NCBI RefSeq assembly: GCF_000143415.4
Contig: NW_003314265.1
Location: forward strand, 1,260,446-1,324,445
Reading direction: 5' to 3'
Length of the DNA: 64,000 nucleotides
Source of the DNA: Selaginella moellendorffii
Lineage: Eukaryota; Streptophyta; Lycopodiopsida; Selaginellales; Selaginellaceae
Shown here piece after piece: positions 32,762-44,280 of this stretch. The notes under the pieces were generated by a model, which saw only the letters and a program-made list of their open reading frames with translations, was not told the DNA's origin and did not search any database. A program made the position numbers and the translations under genes. Within the stretch, counting starts at the first letter, position 1. Each line of letters begins with the position of its first letter.

Positions 32762-33448
32762 ATGGGTAGCGTTCTGTGTAAAGGATTGGGACCAGCCTCT
32801 GATCTTATGGTGTCGCGGAGGCCAAAGATATGTGGCTTCGGGTGGCGGGAGGAACCCGAGCTTGTGGCAATGACTGAATCTACATCGATAGTGACTTTGA
32901 TGCCGGAAGGAAGTGACTATCAACCCCAAATCGACTGGAGTAGCCTCCTCCTCGGCGTCTTTGCCAGCCTTTCAGGAGAAACTTTCAAGAACAGATCAAG
33001 CTGGGTGAGAGCCATCAAAATATGTGCTCGAGCCATGTCTATGCTCAAAGCTCCTAAGCCCAGTCTGGGCCAGCAGCCGGGGAAAAGAGGAGAACTTCTC
33101 GTTCTATCCAAGGATTTCTCGAGCAGCGTTCGAGTTCATAAAGGCTCCATTCTGAAGCTTAAGTCTGTGACGAGGGATGTGCTCATGCAGCTTGTAGCCA
33201 AGCATCCGGTTGTGACGAGCCTGCGCTGCGTTGGGCCACCCCGTGTGCTTGTCAAGAAGGAGATTGCGCAAACCACGTTGCCCATCTACAATGGCAAGTT
33301 TGATCTCGAGTGCATACCGCGTTGCGGCGTGCTGCTTGGGTATACTCCCAAGTTCTGGATCGTGTACGATCCTACGTATAGCATTTCTTACAAGGTTCGC
33401 GACGTTGATCCGAGTGGGGTTGGCGAGTTTGTGTTGGTGGCAATGTAG
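32762..33448 (+). CDS. Unrecognised 228-residue protein, possibly N-myristoylated
   Basis: Frame from ATG 32762 to TAG 33448; it extends further upstream in frame, but that part is AT-rich and non-coding in look. It starts MGSVLCKGLGP, where Gly2 and Cys6 could take myristate and palmitate (inference). The body is mixed alpha/beta with no transmembrane segment. It contains PQIDWSSLLLGVFASLSGET, LVLSKDFSSSVRVHKGSILK, and a C-terminal GVLLGYTPKFWIVYDPTYSI. I do not recognise the family. Codon use is GC-rich like nearby genes. It is divergent from CVNH copy 2 (209 bp between start codons). Confidence 0.6.
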   Translation: MGSVLCKGLGPASDLMVSRRPKICGFGWREEPELVAMTESTSIVTLMPEGSDYQPQIDWSSLLLGVFASLSGETFKNRSSWVRAIKICARAMSMLKAPKPSLGQQPGKRGELLVLSKDFSSSVRVHKGSILKLKSVTRDVLMQLVAKHPVVTSLRCVGPPRVLVKKEIAQTTLPIYNGKFDLECIPRCGVLLGYTPKFWIVYDPTYSISYKVRDVDPSGVGEFVLVAM

Positions 33449-33584
33449 TGAGATTCGGCAAATGTAACATGCATAAGCATTTATTTGAAAGGGTTGAATC
33501 TTTTGAATCCCATTCAAAATGCCAAGAGCAATCTTCAAAAAAATAAAATAAGAACACAAATGCCCATTTGCGGCATCTGCGGAC

Positions 33585-34262
33585 TCACAACTTTGGAAAC
33601 ATTGCACGGATGTTGTCCTTCATCTGCTTCAAACTGGATCCATCTAGCGGGATCCCAAACGCCCTCGCCAGCACCGCGTCCGTGATCTCCGGGTCGGACG
33701 CGAACAGCGCGTGTGGCATTTGCATCACCCCCGGGTTCTGGCTGTTGAACGACACAAACGCCGACGCCGGAGAGCTCCCCATGTTGAGTTGAAACTGAGG
33801 GAGGCCGCGGGGGAAGATAAACACATCCCCGGGCTGCAGCGTCGTGGCATACAGCTTGAAATCGTTGGTGACAAAGCCGACGTAGAACTGGCCAAAGAGG
33901 ACGAAGAACTGCTCGGTGGCCCGGGGATGGACGTGCGGGGGATTCACTCCAAAGGGCCCAAAGTCGGCCCTCGCCGCGGAGATGCCCATGCTGTTGAGGC
34001 CCGGGAACTTGAAAACGTTGATGGTGGTGATCTTGAGCCCCAGGGTGTTGTTAGTGTCGGCCGCCACCCCAAGCCCCCGGAAGCGAAAGTCCTCTCCCAC
34101 AACCTGGGAGATGGGCTTGCAGGGGAAACCATTCACCAGGGTAACGCTGGAGTTGAGATCCGCCACGCAGATGTCCTGGAGAGGGTCGGAATCAGCGCAA
34201 GTTGCCAGCTTTGCCAGAAACGATAGAAGAACACATGAGATCACCACCGCCATTTGAATCAT
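33585..34262 (-). CDS. Germin-like protein with an altered metal ligand
   Basis: Intronless, 225 residues from ATG 34262 (222 from the next ATG, which gives a cleaner signal peptide). After the signal peptide come the paired N-terminal cysteines (DICVADLNSS, GFPCK) and a cupin domain. Germin box 1 is intact (GVNPPHVHPRATEQFFVLFG: His, His, Glu). In box 2 (GDVFIFPRGLPQFQLNMG) the expected His ligand is Gln. Germins are secreted, multimeric Mn cupins with superoxide dismutase or oxalate oxidase activity. Loss of one of four ligands makes ordinary Mn catalysis doubtful. No KGD/RGD-type motif is obvious. Confidence 0.9.
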   Translation of the reverse strand: MIQMAVVISCVLLSFLAKLATCADSDPLQDICVADLNSSVTLVNGFPCKPISQVVGEDFRFRGLGVAADTNNTLGLKITTINVFKFPGLNSMGISAARADFGPFGVNPPHVHPRATEQFFVLFGQFYVGFVTNDFKLYATTLQPGDVFIFPRGLPQFQLNMGSSPASAFVSFNSQNPGVMQMPHALFASDPEITDAVLARAFGIPLDGSSLKQMKDNIRAMFPKL

Positions 34263-34491
34263 CTGGATGAAATCTAGCTAAGAAACTCTCTCTTGAATGG
34301 ATCTTAGAGGGGAATTGCAAGATGGAGCTACAATGAACGGTAACCATGGTTATATATCTGTAAGTTTTGTTGTGATCAACCGGGACGTGCAAGGTGACAA
34401 GGCTTGATTTAAAACACGAGCGTCGTATTCAATTGCCTGGTGCTACATGTCTAGTTCTTGCAGTAACTAGCACGAACTTCCATTTTCACAT

Positions 34492-34587
34492 AGTGCCAAG
34501 GGCATCTACAGTACTCTCGTCCACTTCTCATGTTCAGATAGTGCCAATGGCATCTACAGTACTCCCGTCCACTTCTCATGTTTGCTT
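34492..34587. repeat. Two-copy 48-bp tandem repeat upstream of the germin-like gene
   Basis: Two adjacent near-identical 48-bp units (34492-34539 and 34540-34587), each containing GGCATCTACAGTACTC and GTCCACTTCTCATGTT with two or three mismatches. They lie about 230-325 bp upstream of the germin-like start codon. Confidence 0.8.
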
Positions 34588-34663
34588 CCAACACTAGCTC
34601 AATGACAGACCACTGTCTGACAGAAAGTAAGTTTAGAGATCTTGAAGACCGAGTTTGACAGCT

Positions 34664-37638
34664 CTAGGACAGGCGGAAGGGATGTGCAGCAATGGTGTGA
34701 TTGTCGGAGAGAGTGACCTCTTGCGGAGGAAGATGGTACTCGATCCCGAGCTCCTGGAAGAAAGTCTTGAGCTTGATCAAGAGGTCGGAGCGGCGAATGA
34801 GCCGCTCGCCATTGTTTTGGTAGTTCATCGTGTGCTGGACCCAGAGCGCCATCTTCATTCGGTTCATGTCCTCGATGTCCTTGACCACGATGGTCGACTT
34901 GTTGTGCCAGTGAGCCGATTTGGAGCTGATATACCTGCAAAACAAGCACGATCAAAGTCAATCTGGATTGAGCAAAGCTGGAAACGACGAACTTTGAGAC
35001 TCGCTCCTTGAGTGCCGCGATCTTCTCGACGGGGGTGGACATGTCCACGGTGAAGTCGATGGCGTCGGTCATGTCGGGGCTCCGGTAGTAGTTGCTGATC
35101 GGCTTGCTGGCTAGAACAGAGTTGGGATAGTAAATCTTCTCGTTGTCATAGCGGAGAAACACGGTGGTCAGGATGTTCATCTCCTCCACGATCATCTAGA
35201 AAAGCCACCCCACGTTTGATCTTGAGAACTTTGAGAGAAACATATAGTATCGATCCACTTGCCTGGACGCCATCGATGACACAGCGATCGCCCACGTCGT
35301 AGGGATGCATCACGAACAGGAAGATGATGGCCTCGAACACCGTCTTGCAAGTGTTGCCAAAGATGAAGACGATGAGCAGCAGCTGCGACGATGCGAAGAT
35401 GAGTAAGTGCGAGGTGGCGATGCCCAGCACCAGCAGCCAGATTATCACAATCACCACCGCGGTCACGGCATTGATGATGTGGTGGAGCTTGTCCACCGCG
35501 GTTTTGGTGTCATTGAGCGACAGCGCCAGTGATCTCCTCTCCCGGTACACACTGATCTAGAATGCGCAAAGAAGACGAAGTTTTCAGCTGAAAGGTCGGT
35601 TTTTTACGTACCACCCAGTTGACGAGGTTCTTCTTGGTGATGGTCTCGGCCTCGGCGGCGCCCTCGAACAGCGCCAGCGCCTTGTGAGCCTCGCTGGGCG
35701 TGAGGAAGCGCAAGAGATCCTCGAGCACAATCTGCCTGAAAGAAACGATCAATCGCCCTCGATCATCTATCGGCTCGTGAAACCATGCACCACGATGAGG
35801 ACTTACTTGCTTCCCGGCTGCGCGACGTTTCTAAACACCTCCTTGGCCGCCGCGCGCGCCTGCCACTCGGTCTGGATCTCGTTCTCCTGCCCATCGTCGC
35901 TTCTGTCGATCGTCTGCGACAGCGTCGAGATGTTGGACTGCTTGACGAGCATCACCAGCCGCTTCATGTTCCACGCCGAGACGTTCCGCTGGTTCATCTT
36001 TTGCAGCTTGTCGATGCTCAGCACCGAGTCCGACGAAGCCTTATCCTTCTTCTTGGCGGCGGCGGTGGCGGGAGCGCTTTGATCCACCACCTTGAAGCTC
36101 AGGCCTTTCTTCTTGATCAAGGACGGTGGCGCTCCACCGCGATCGTCATCGCCCACGAACTCCAGCGGCGGCCCGGACAGCTTCTCCAGGATGTACTGGC
36201 TGAAGAGCGACTCCTGGATGCGATCGAAGTACGTGTTGACGTGGTAGGAGCTGGCCAGCACCTTGACGAAGAGCAGCTTGGCCAGCCACACGAAGGCCGC
36301 GATGAGCAGGCAAATGAGCACCTTGGTCACGTAGAGGAGCGCGCGATTGTTCTTGGTGGAGCGCTCCACCTTGGGATCGAAGAGGAGGAGCCACGCGACG
36401 AGCGCGAGCGTGAGCCAGAGCGCGGTCTGGACGCCCTTGCGCAGGCCATAGACGAAGTAGAGCACGCGCTTGCGCCACAGGAAGTTGCGCTCGATGAAGA
36501 AGACTGCGACGTGGATGATCCAGCCGCTGAGGAGGCGGCCGCTGAGCGCCACCAGCACCATCACCGTCCACTTCCACAGCTCCAGGCCCAGGATGGAGCG
36601 CCGCCGGAGCACCGCCACCGTGACGCTGCAAACGAGCAGCGCGGTGAGGAGGACGAGCGCCACCAGCTGGAAGAGCGAGCAGCAGCCCCAGCGCGCGTGG
36701 CGGTACTTGTCCGGGAGATCGACGTCGCGGAGTGGATCCTCCTCCTCCGCTGGCGGCGCCGCATCTCCGCCGCCTAGCCGCCCGGAGCCCGGCGCCGCCG
36801 CATTGCCCGGGGTGGCGAGCTTGGATTCTTCGCGCGGCTGTGGTGGCGGTGGCGGCGGCTCCGCTAGCCTGGATTTGCTCTTGAGCCTGGCGGGGGCCTT
36901 GACCACCACCGCGTCCACCGGGGTCGAGTTCTTGGGCTCCTTGATCGTCGGCGGTGCTGGCGCTGGCGGTGGCGCTGGATCGAAGCTCACGGTTTTGGGC
37001 GAGGGGATCGCGGCGGGCGGCGAATCGGCGGTGGCGGCGGCGGCGATCGCGTTTCTAAGCGTCGTGGTGTTCTTGGCATCGCCCAGGAAGATCTCCGCGA
37101 CTTGGGGGCTGCTCACGCGCCTCGCGGGCGAGGATTGCGCGGACGATTGCTTGGGTGGGTCTTGCTCCTGGCGATTGGGAGAGGGGAGTCTGTGGTAGCC
37201 CTGTCCATTTCCCCTGTTCTTGGGTGGTGGGAGAGACGAAGAGGGCGCCGGCATTGCGCCGCCGCCGCTGCCATTGCTCAATCCCACCCCAAAATCGAAG
37301 CTTTTGTTCCTAGCGCCGGGGACGCTCCCTTCTTCTGCTTGCTCGCTGCTCTCGATCACCGCCGCCATAGCCAGGGGCTGTTCGTCTTCCGAGAAGTTGT
37401 AGCTGGAGCCCCTGGACGATCTGGCGGAAATGCCGCTGGCCTTGGGCGGCGATCTTCTCGGCGATGGGCTCTTGGGCGCGTCGCAAACCACCGAGATCCG
37501 CTCGCCATTGGACGATCCCGGTGGCGGTGGCGGCGGCGAAGAGGACGGCGAATCTCTCCTGCCAGCAATGGATCGCTGCTGCTGCTGCTGCTGTTGCTTC
37601 TCGATCGTCACGACAACATCATGGCGATTCTTGTCCAT
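34664..37638 (-). CDS. MscS-like mechanosensitive channel (MSL10-type)
   Basis: Five exons: 37638-35807, 35735-35612, 35556-35263, 35195-34993, 34934-34664; 907 residues, frame kept throughout. The long N-terminal region is Ser/Pro/Gln-rich and cytosolic. Then come about six membrane segments and the MscS pore and beta domain: LLLIVFIFGNTCKTVFEAII, MHPYDVGDRCVIDGVQ, MIVEEMNILTTVFLRYD, KIYYPNSVLASKPISNYYRS. It is a plasma-membrane stretch-gated anion-leaning channel family in plants. Intron 3 begins GC rather than GT (CAG|GCAAGT at 35262), a GC-AG intron. The exon 1 N-terminus has a Gln run encoded by CAG repeats. Confidence 0.92.
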
Positions 37639-38370
37639 CGCCGACCGATCGATCCTCCTTTGCGCGGAGATGCTTTCGAGTCCGAGAGAGGGAAAGAATC
37701 AAAAGAGAAAGGAGGAGAGGAAGAGAGAATAGATTCTTTCTTTCACTGCCACTCACCTGAGAGAGAGAATGTGGATCGCTCTCAAAGCGACCGGATGCGA
37801 TGCCTTGCCCTCGAGACACAAGCCATTTTCTATGAAGATCCTGGCATAGATAGAGTCACTCTGGGTGACACAAAACACAAGGGAGTCAAAAGAGAGAATA
37901 GTTTTTGTCTAAGCGATCAAGAGCTTAGTTATCGGTCTATCTCTAAAGATATATTTTCTTTGCATGTTCGATGCTTTCTTCATACATCGCATCAGTTGCA
38001 TTAGCAACGTATTATCATAGCAATGCTATGCAAGGTCTGGATTTTTGGCGGCAGGGGTCGTGGTACGGAGGGATAATACTAAATTTTCCCGCTTTTTCAG
38101 GTTTAATTGCGCTGACACCATTGCAAGCGATGTTTCACACACAGAGAATCCAAGAGAGAACACTTCTAACACGTTCGAATATCCCCTGATTATGCCTGGG
38201 AAGCCCAGCCACTCACGCAAACTTTGGTACCGTGAATTCGCAGACCAGGCATTTGCATAATTCCACTCCACTGCCTTGTTGATGAATTTGCCTGTACCAA
38301 AAGCTCATCCTTTATAAACTCTATGCAAAAACCATCCAGCACTAGCTTGTGGAAAGAAAATAACACAAAG
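37639..38370. other. Intergenic sequence (MSL promoter to tRNA)
   Basis: The first ~200 bp is the purine/pyrimidine-biased 5' flank of the MSL gene (GA-rich tracts near 37690-37770). The rest has no recognisable gene. Confidence 0.4.
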
Positions 38371-38442
38371 GCGTTAGTAGTCCAACGGTTAGGATAATTG
38401 CCTTCCAAGCAATAGACCCGGGTTCGACTCCCGGCTGACGCA
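38371..38442 (+). tRNA. tRNA-Gly (anticodon UCC)
   Basis: A 72-nt cloverleaf: acceptor stem GCGTTAG/CTGACGC with discriminator A, D arm GTCC...GGAT, anticodon stem ATTGC/GCAAT with loop CTTCCAA (anticodon TCC at 38404-38406), and T arm CCGGG TTCGACT CCCGG. No intron, and no encoded CCA. The A and B box promoter regions (TAGTCCAACGG and GGTTCGACTCC) are internal. Confidence 0.97.
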
Positions 38443-38586
38443 CCTAGATTCCGGCTCTCTCTCTCTCTCTCGTTTTGCCATTATTACGTGTCCTGCCTTA
38501 GAAGGGCCGAGAGAGTTTGCGCGAGCCTTCTTTTTTTTGTTCGCTACATCAAGATAGAGCTTCGATCTTCTCTTTGATCGATTGAG

Positions 38587-40126
38587 ATGGTGGACGAGGC
38601 GACGGCGCTTTTGCCGCGATCATCGTTGCTGCCAGGAGGTGGAGAAGGAGCGTCGGTGAGGAAGACGTTTGCCAACATTATCATCTCGATTCTAGGGTCG
38701 GGCGTGTTGGGGCTTCCATTCACTTACAGGGTCAGCGGATGGGCGGTTGCTGCTACCTCGATCACCCTTGCGGGAGGTCTCTCCTATTACTGTATGATCT
38801 TACTGGTGAGCTAAGCTCCTCCTATTCGAGCCATCTTTTCTAGCTTGATTGGTAGTGAGTAGTGAATGTAGCACCAACGAGTTTGCTTTGATCGAGTAGA
38901 TCGTGTTGTTCTTGAGTTCTAGTGAATAGGGAGACTTGATCTTCTATCCTACACGACAACTTTACTATAGTTTTCATTCGCTACATTGCATCTAGTCCAT
39001 CTCGACTTAGATTGTCTCACTGATCACTTGTCTCGCGTATGATCTTGAGTAGTTTCCATACTCACATCTCACCACTCTCGCTCTCTCGCAGGTAAAGTGC
39101 CGGGACAAGCTTTCCAGCAATGGCGGCCACCACTTCATCCAAACATACCCGGACCTGGGATACCACACCTTCGGCAACCTCGGCCGCCAAGTCATCGAGG
39201 TGACGCTCCTCATCTCCCAGGCCGGCTGCTGCGTCGCATATCTCATCTTCATCGGCCACAACTTGTCCTCCGTCTTCTTCCCGGACTCCAAGTACGCGCT
39301 GGTAATCGCCATCCTCGTCCCCCTGGAGATCCTCCTCGCCTGGGTGCGCTCCCTCGCGTCCCTGGCGCCCTTCAGCATCTTCGCAAACGTCTGCAACGTC
39401 CTCGCCATGGCCATCGTCATCAAGGAGGACCTGGGCCGCCTCCATAGCACCGGAGAAAAGATGGCGACCTTCAAAGGGTGGCAGTCGGTCCCCTTCGCGC
39501 TCGGGGTGTGCATCTACTGCTACGAGGGCTTCGGCATGACGCTCTCGCTACAGGCATCCATGAGGAAGCCACACAAGTTCGCCAGGGTTCTCGGCCTCGC
39601 GTTTGGATTGATCACGACGGTCTACCTGGTGTTTGGACTCGCCGGGTACGCGGCCTTTGGCGAGGAGACGCTGGACATCGTGACGCTCAACCTGGGGAAC
39701 CGCGACTGGTCGACCAAGCTCGTCAAGCTCGGCCTCTCCATCGCGCTCTTCTTCACGTTCCCGGTGATGATGTACCCCGTGTACGAGATCTTCGAGGGGA
39801 GGCTGCTGCTCAACAAGTGGTTCCAGCGGAGCGTGGTGCCATCGCCAAGGCTGCTGGCCGCGGTGACGGGCTCCATCCGCGGGGTCGTCGTCGTGGTGGT
39901 GGCGCTCATCGCGGTGGCCGTGCCCGGGTTTGGGACTTTCATCTCGCTGGTGGGAAGCACCGTGTGTGCGCTCCTCGCGTTCGTGTTCCCGGCGCTCTTT
40001 CACGCGCGGGTGTGCGCGGATGCGCCGGCGTGGTCGAGGGCCGTGGACGCGACGCTGGTGGTCTTTGGAGTCGTGTTTGCGGTGTACGGCACGTACCAGA
40101 CATGTACGAATGCGTTCGTCAAGTAA
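38587..40126 (+). CDS. AAAP-family amino-acid transporter (AVT3-like)
   Basis: Two exons, 38587-38805 and 39092-40126, joined by a 286-bp intron; 417 residues. The N-terminus MVDEATALLPRSSLLPGG has an acidic dileucine-type motif (EATALL), suggesting vacuolar or endosomal sorting. About eleven membrane segments follow, starting with KTFANIIISILGSGVLGLPF, the AAAP signature helix. Also seen are TLLISQAGCCVAYLIFIGHN and SVPFALGVCIYCYEGFGMTL. It fits the SLC36/AVT3 group of proton-coupled vacuolar amino-acid exporters. Substrate not predictable. Confidence 0.9.
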
Positions 40127-41070
40127 GGCGTGGTCGTTTTTCTTACGTTGTCGCTCGAGATAATTGGATCTCTTTATCTTGAGTCAGAGTCGAAGCTTCT
40201 TTGGCTGGAGACTTTTTAATGTTATAAAATAAGCTTGTAGGCAAGAGCACATCTAATCTTTCAAGACCTAGTTACGTCAAAATATGGATTAGTAAGTTTG
40301 ATGAAGTGGAACCAAACAACACAACAAACTTTATTCATATGAAGCATCATGGATCCATATACAAGTAACCAAAATATCATATGTAAATCAAGAGCAAACA
40401 AAACCACATTCAAGTACTAGAACTAACCTTCAGAAGCAAAGTCTGCAACTTCTGAAGGAGCTGAGGAAGTTCTTAGGAGCTCCATACTTTCCCCCCACTT
40501 CGTGCATCAATGGAATTTGGAAACTTGAAGAAAGGTCCAAGCCATAGAACTGGTTCCGTAGAATATTTCATGTGCGGTGAACTAAGCTATTTGTGCATAT
40601 CTTTATCTATCTCATCCAATCCAACTATCCAACTTAGAGATTTACCGATTTGGAGAGGGCCGCACGTACGCGAGCCCTCAACTTCCAGAAATTCACGACG
40701 TCCACTCTGGAAGAAGGTAGGCCAGCCAAGCCAGAGTGCAATGGGAAGGCCAAACCTGGGCCATTGGCCTTCAGGATCACCAATAAACCCCGTCAGGTAA
40801 GTATGGAACTACAGACCTTGATTTATATACTGCTCTTGTGGCGTCATTCCACGCTCGGGCATGTGGGATAGGTTTTACGGTTTGGTCAAAACCTTAAGCA
40901 AGGACCGAACCAAAGAACCTGCATTCTCTTTTGATGGCCCAGCTGCGATATTCACCAGCTTCAAGCAAGAACCTAAGAAAGCAGGTTAAACGTCCCTCAT
41001 TGTCGAAACTTGTGATCACGATATTCATTTATTTTCGCACAACACAAGAAGTCTTCGAATTCTTTCATTT
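40127..41070. other. Intergenic sequence with a possible orphan exon
   Basis: 3' flank of the transporter gene, then AT-rich sequence with a perfect 10-bp inverted repeat (CCTTCAGAAG ... CTTCTGAAGG near 40430-40465). A short GC-rich coding-like block at 40650-40797 ends in a good donor (CAG|GTAAGT), but I cannot connect it to a gene. Confidence 0.35.
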
Positions 41071-42247
41071 TCATGGCAGAAAACCTTGTTCAGGCAGAGT
41101 TTGTTCGTAAGGAATGAATCCTCCGATTAGATCTGTAGTTTTCTTCTTCTCGGGAGGGATTCCATCGTATGTTCCGGCATGAGGAATGCCAATGGTCGTT
41201 TCACCCTACACATCAAAATTTCGTAAACGCTTTGAAAAAACCAATGAAATGCAAAACTCACTCTTGGGCACAGCTGCGAAGCCGGGGAGCTTTTCCTTGA
41301 CCGATTTCAGGACGTCTCCTTGGGAACCCTAAAGCAGTCTCGTTCTCAACTACCAATATGTGAACTTTTGCAACATCTTTCACGTCCACGAAAGGAATGT
41401 AAGAAGCACTTAGCAAAGGATTCCGGGAACCTGGATCACCACAAACAAGACATTGTGTTTGTATGAGAAAACCAAAGAAACTAACCTTCCACAACTTGAG
41501 ATATTCGTTGCTAGTGTTCATGGTCTGTTGCAAGAGAGGGCCAAACACATCACACAGGCACACCACAACAAGTTCGAGACCATGCTGTCTTCTCAGACTC
41601 CAGTACCACCGCTGCAAAACAATGCCAACTCAAAAGACTCAAACTAAAGTCCAAATTCATTGACTTGCCCTCGGTAGTAGTCAATGCTAGCTCTCGTCAA
41701 CCATCTTGTCCTCCGGACGATCCGAGTCACACATGACCGCGGTGCCGGAGGAGGTCATCACCACTCGCTTGATCTTGCAGTGAGGATCCTCACTGCAACC
41801 ACGCATCACATCCTCCGTTCCAGTGATTCCTGGGACCAACACATCCTGGCAGAAAAGAAAACCCAGATAATTTCTCATGAGATAAAACCAGCAAGATTCT
41901 CACATCTGCGGTGTCAAAATTCCAGAAGAAGGGGCAGTCCGCGTGAAAGACGGCATCACTGCCCCGGACTGCCAGGTTGTAGTCGAGAACATCGGCTTTC
42001 AACAGCTTGAGCCTCTCGCCAGCTCCTGGGAGCTGCTTGAGATGTCCACACTTGGCATTGTTACCTGACGATACACATATCATGCATGGGTCATTCAGGT
42101 GGAGGTGGTGGATCCAATACTACTTACTTGGATTGCACACGGTGCCGTGAACCGTGTAGCTTCTCGAGAAGCTGCTTTACAATCCAAGAGGCAATGAAAC
42201 CCCCGGCTCCAGTCACACACATGATTCTTGCTTGCTTCCATTGCCAT
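41071..42247 (-). pseudogene. CCR-like reductase, array copy A (pseudogene)
   Basis: All six exon positions of the array family are recognisable, but the copy is broken. There are 2-nt losses in exon 1 (before and after the [11 protein letters not shown] motif). A stop follows MVDES in exon 3, where intact copies read on to [12 protein letters not shown]. Exon 4 has lost the catalytic YxxxK block (RWYWSLRRQHG). Exon 5 is frameshifted after ENETALGF. The remaining motifs ([30 protein letters not shown]) show the origin. Copy A' at 48.8 kb carries the same lesions. Confidence 0.85.
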
Positions 42248-42952
42248 GCTCTTTGCTTTAATTTGCTACTTATTTGCTCTAGCTTGCGCTGCTGTGTTTT
42301 TATACACTCTATCAAGTCTTCAAGAATTTCCGCTTGCCTTCTGAGCAAGCATCCTGGAGCACTGTGGCGTCGCAACTGGAGCACTGAGGCACCGGTCTCT
42401 AGACTTATTGGTAGAATTTAATGTTTTATAGATAGATGGGGACGCTAAGATTGCTATTTAACTTATTTATTATGGCTAAATTAGATGTGTGCATCATGTT
42501 GGGCAGTGGTGGTGGAGTTTTTGTAAAGCAGCAATATGCTCTTGCACCTTTTACTTCTATAATACTAATTTTAGGTGAGAATGCAGCGTTTATGAAATGC
42601 AAAATGCGCTTTGAAGTTGCTGGTGGTACACGGAGGCGACAGTAGCAGCAAGAGAGGGTTCAATTTTCAATCTTCTCTTGCATTTTTCCTCCAAAGACTA
42701 TCAAGCTCGGAACACGTCGCACTCCACTAGGGCATCCAACTCGCCATCGCCATCCCTCTTAGAACCCTGGACAATTCCATAACAACAGCAAAATATAAGA
42801 CGTTCTCTTTGAGTAAGCAAGAACTTAAGAGAAAGCAGGTTAAGTGCGTAAAGTGGAGTTGAGAGTCTTTATAATTTGCAAACCAATACGCACATTCATT
42901 CATTTTCGTTTTCATACAGATCTATAGCAATAGTCCTTGAGTTCTTTCATTT

Positions 42953-44280
42953 TCATGGCAGAAAACCTCGTTCACGGATGCTAGCAATGGTGTCAAAGAG
43001 AGTTTGTTCATAAGGTATGAATCCTCCTATTAGCTCTGTAGTTTTCTTGTTCCCAATCTTCTCGGGGGGGATTCCATCGTATCTTCCGGCATGAGGAATT
43101 CCAATGCTCGTTTCAGAAACACCCCTACCCATACAAATCTCATTACGCTTTGAACAAAACTGAACAAAAAGGAATGAAAGTAAACTCACTCGTGGGCACA
43201 GCAGCGAAGCTCGGGGAACTTTTCCTTGACCGATTTCAGGACGTCTCTGTGGGAAACGCTCAGTGCAACGCAAAAGTAGCGCCCCAAAGCAGCCTCGTTC
43301 TCGACTGCCAAAATGTGAGCTTTTGCAACATCTCTCACGTCCACGAGAGGAATGTAAGAACTTGGCGAAGGATTCCGGGAACCTAGATTATCACAAACAA
43401 GATAAATGTCTGTACGAGAAAACCAAGGAAACAACAGTCAAACCTTCTACAACTTCCTTGAGATATTCGCTGCTAGTGTTGAGGGTTTGTTGCAAGAGAG
43501 GACCAAACACGTAAACCGGGCACACCACGAGAAGTTTGAGCCCTTTCTCTTCGGCAAACTTCCATGCCGTCTTCTCCGCCTCGGTCTTGGCAACCAAGTA
43601 CCACCGCTGCAAAACGAAGTCCAACGCACAAGAGTCAAGAGTCAAATTAAGTCCAAAGCAAGTCCCATTTAGTTGCCTCGTTTTTGCGGCAGTGGTCAAC
43701 GTTCGTCCAGCAGCGCTCATCAACCACCTTGTCCTCGGGACGATCGGGGTCAAACATGACCGCTGCGCCGGAGGAAGTCATCACCACTCGCTTGATCTTC
43801 TCCTCGCTGCAAGCACGCATCACATTCTCCGTTCCAGTGATTGCTGGGACCAACACATCCTGGCAGAAAACAAAACTCGAAATTTCTCATCGCCCACGAG
43901 CAAAACCAGCTAGATTCTTACATCTGGGGTGTCAAACTTCCAGAAGAAGGGGCAGGCTGTGTGGAAGACGGCCTCACAGCCCCGGACTGCTGGGACAATG
44001 GAATCGTAGTCGAGAACATCGGCTTTGAACAGCTTGAGCCTCTCCCCAGCTCCTGGGAGCTGCTTGAGATGTCCACACTTCGCATTGTTACCTGATGATT
44101 GGGTCATTCAGATTTCGGCTATGGATCAAAGGTAAAAGGGAGAAGTCTATGCTTACTTGGGTCGCGCACGGTGCCGTGAACAGTATAGCCTTTCTCCAGA
44201 AGCTGCTTTACAATCCAAGAGGCAATGAAACCCCCGGCTCCAGTCACACACACGACCTTCTTGCTTTCTTCCATTGCCAT
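42953..44280 (-). CDS. CCR/DFR-like NADPH reductase, array copy B (intact)
   Basis: Six exons: 44280-44157, 44091-43922, 43859-43677, 43606-43444, 43382-43190, 43124-42953; 334 residues. Extended SDR of the cinnamoyl-CoA-reductase-like type: NADPH-binding [20 protein letters not shown] near the N-terminus, and catalytic Ser in [12 protein letters not shown]. The catalytic Tyr/Lys lie in [20 protein letters not shown] (Y-L-V-A-K), and [20 protein letters not shown] follows. The canonical CCR motif NWYCYGK is not present, so the substrate may be a phenolic CoA ester, aldehyde or flavanone-like ketone; undecided. The exon 3 donor is non-GT (GAG|GCAACT); other copies have GCAAGT there, so this copy's donor is the weakest of the set. 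No frame lesion is seen. Confidence 0.82.

Noticed and set aside
35785-36777. Long plus-strand frame opposite the MSL gene, and others at 36470-38004
   Set aside because: GC-rich antisense shadows of the MSL exon 1.
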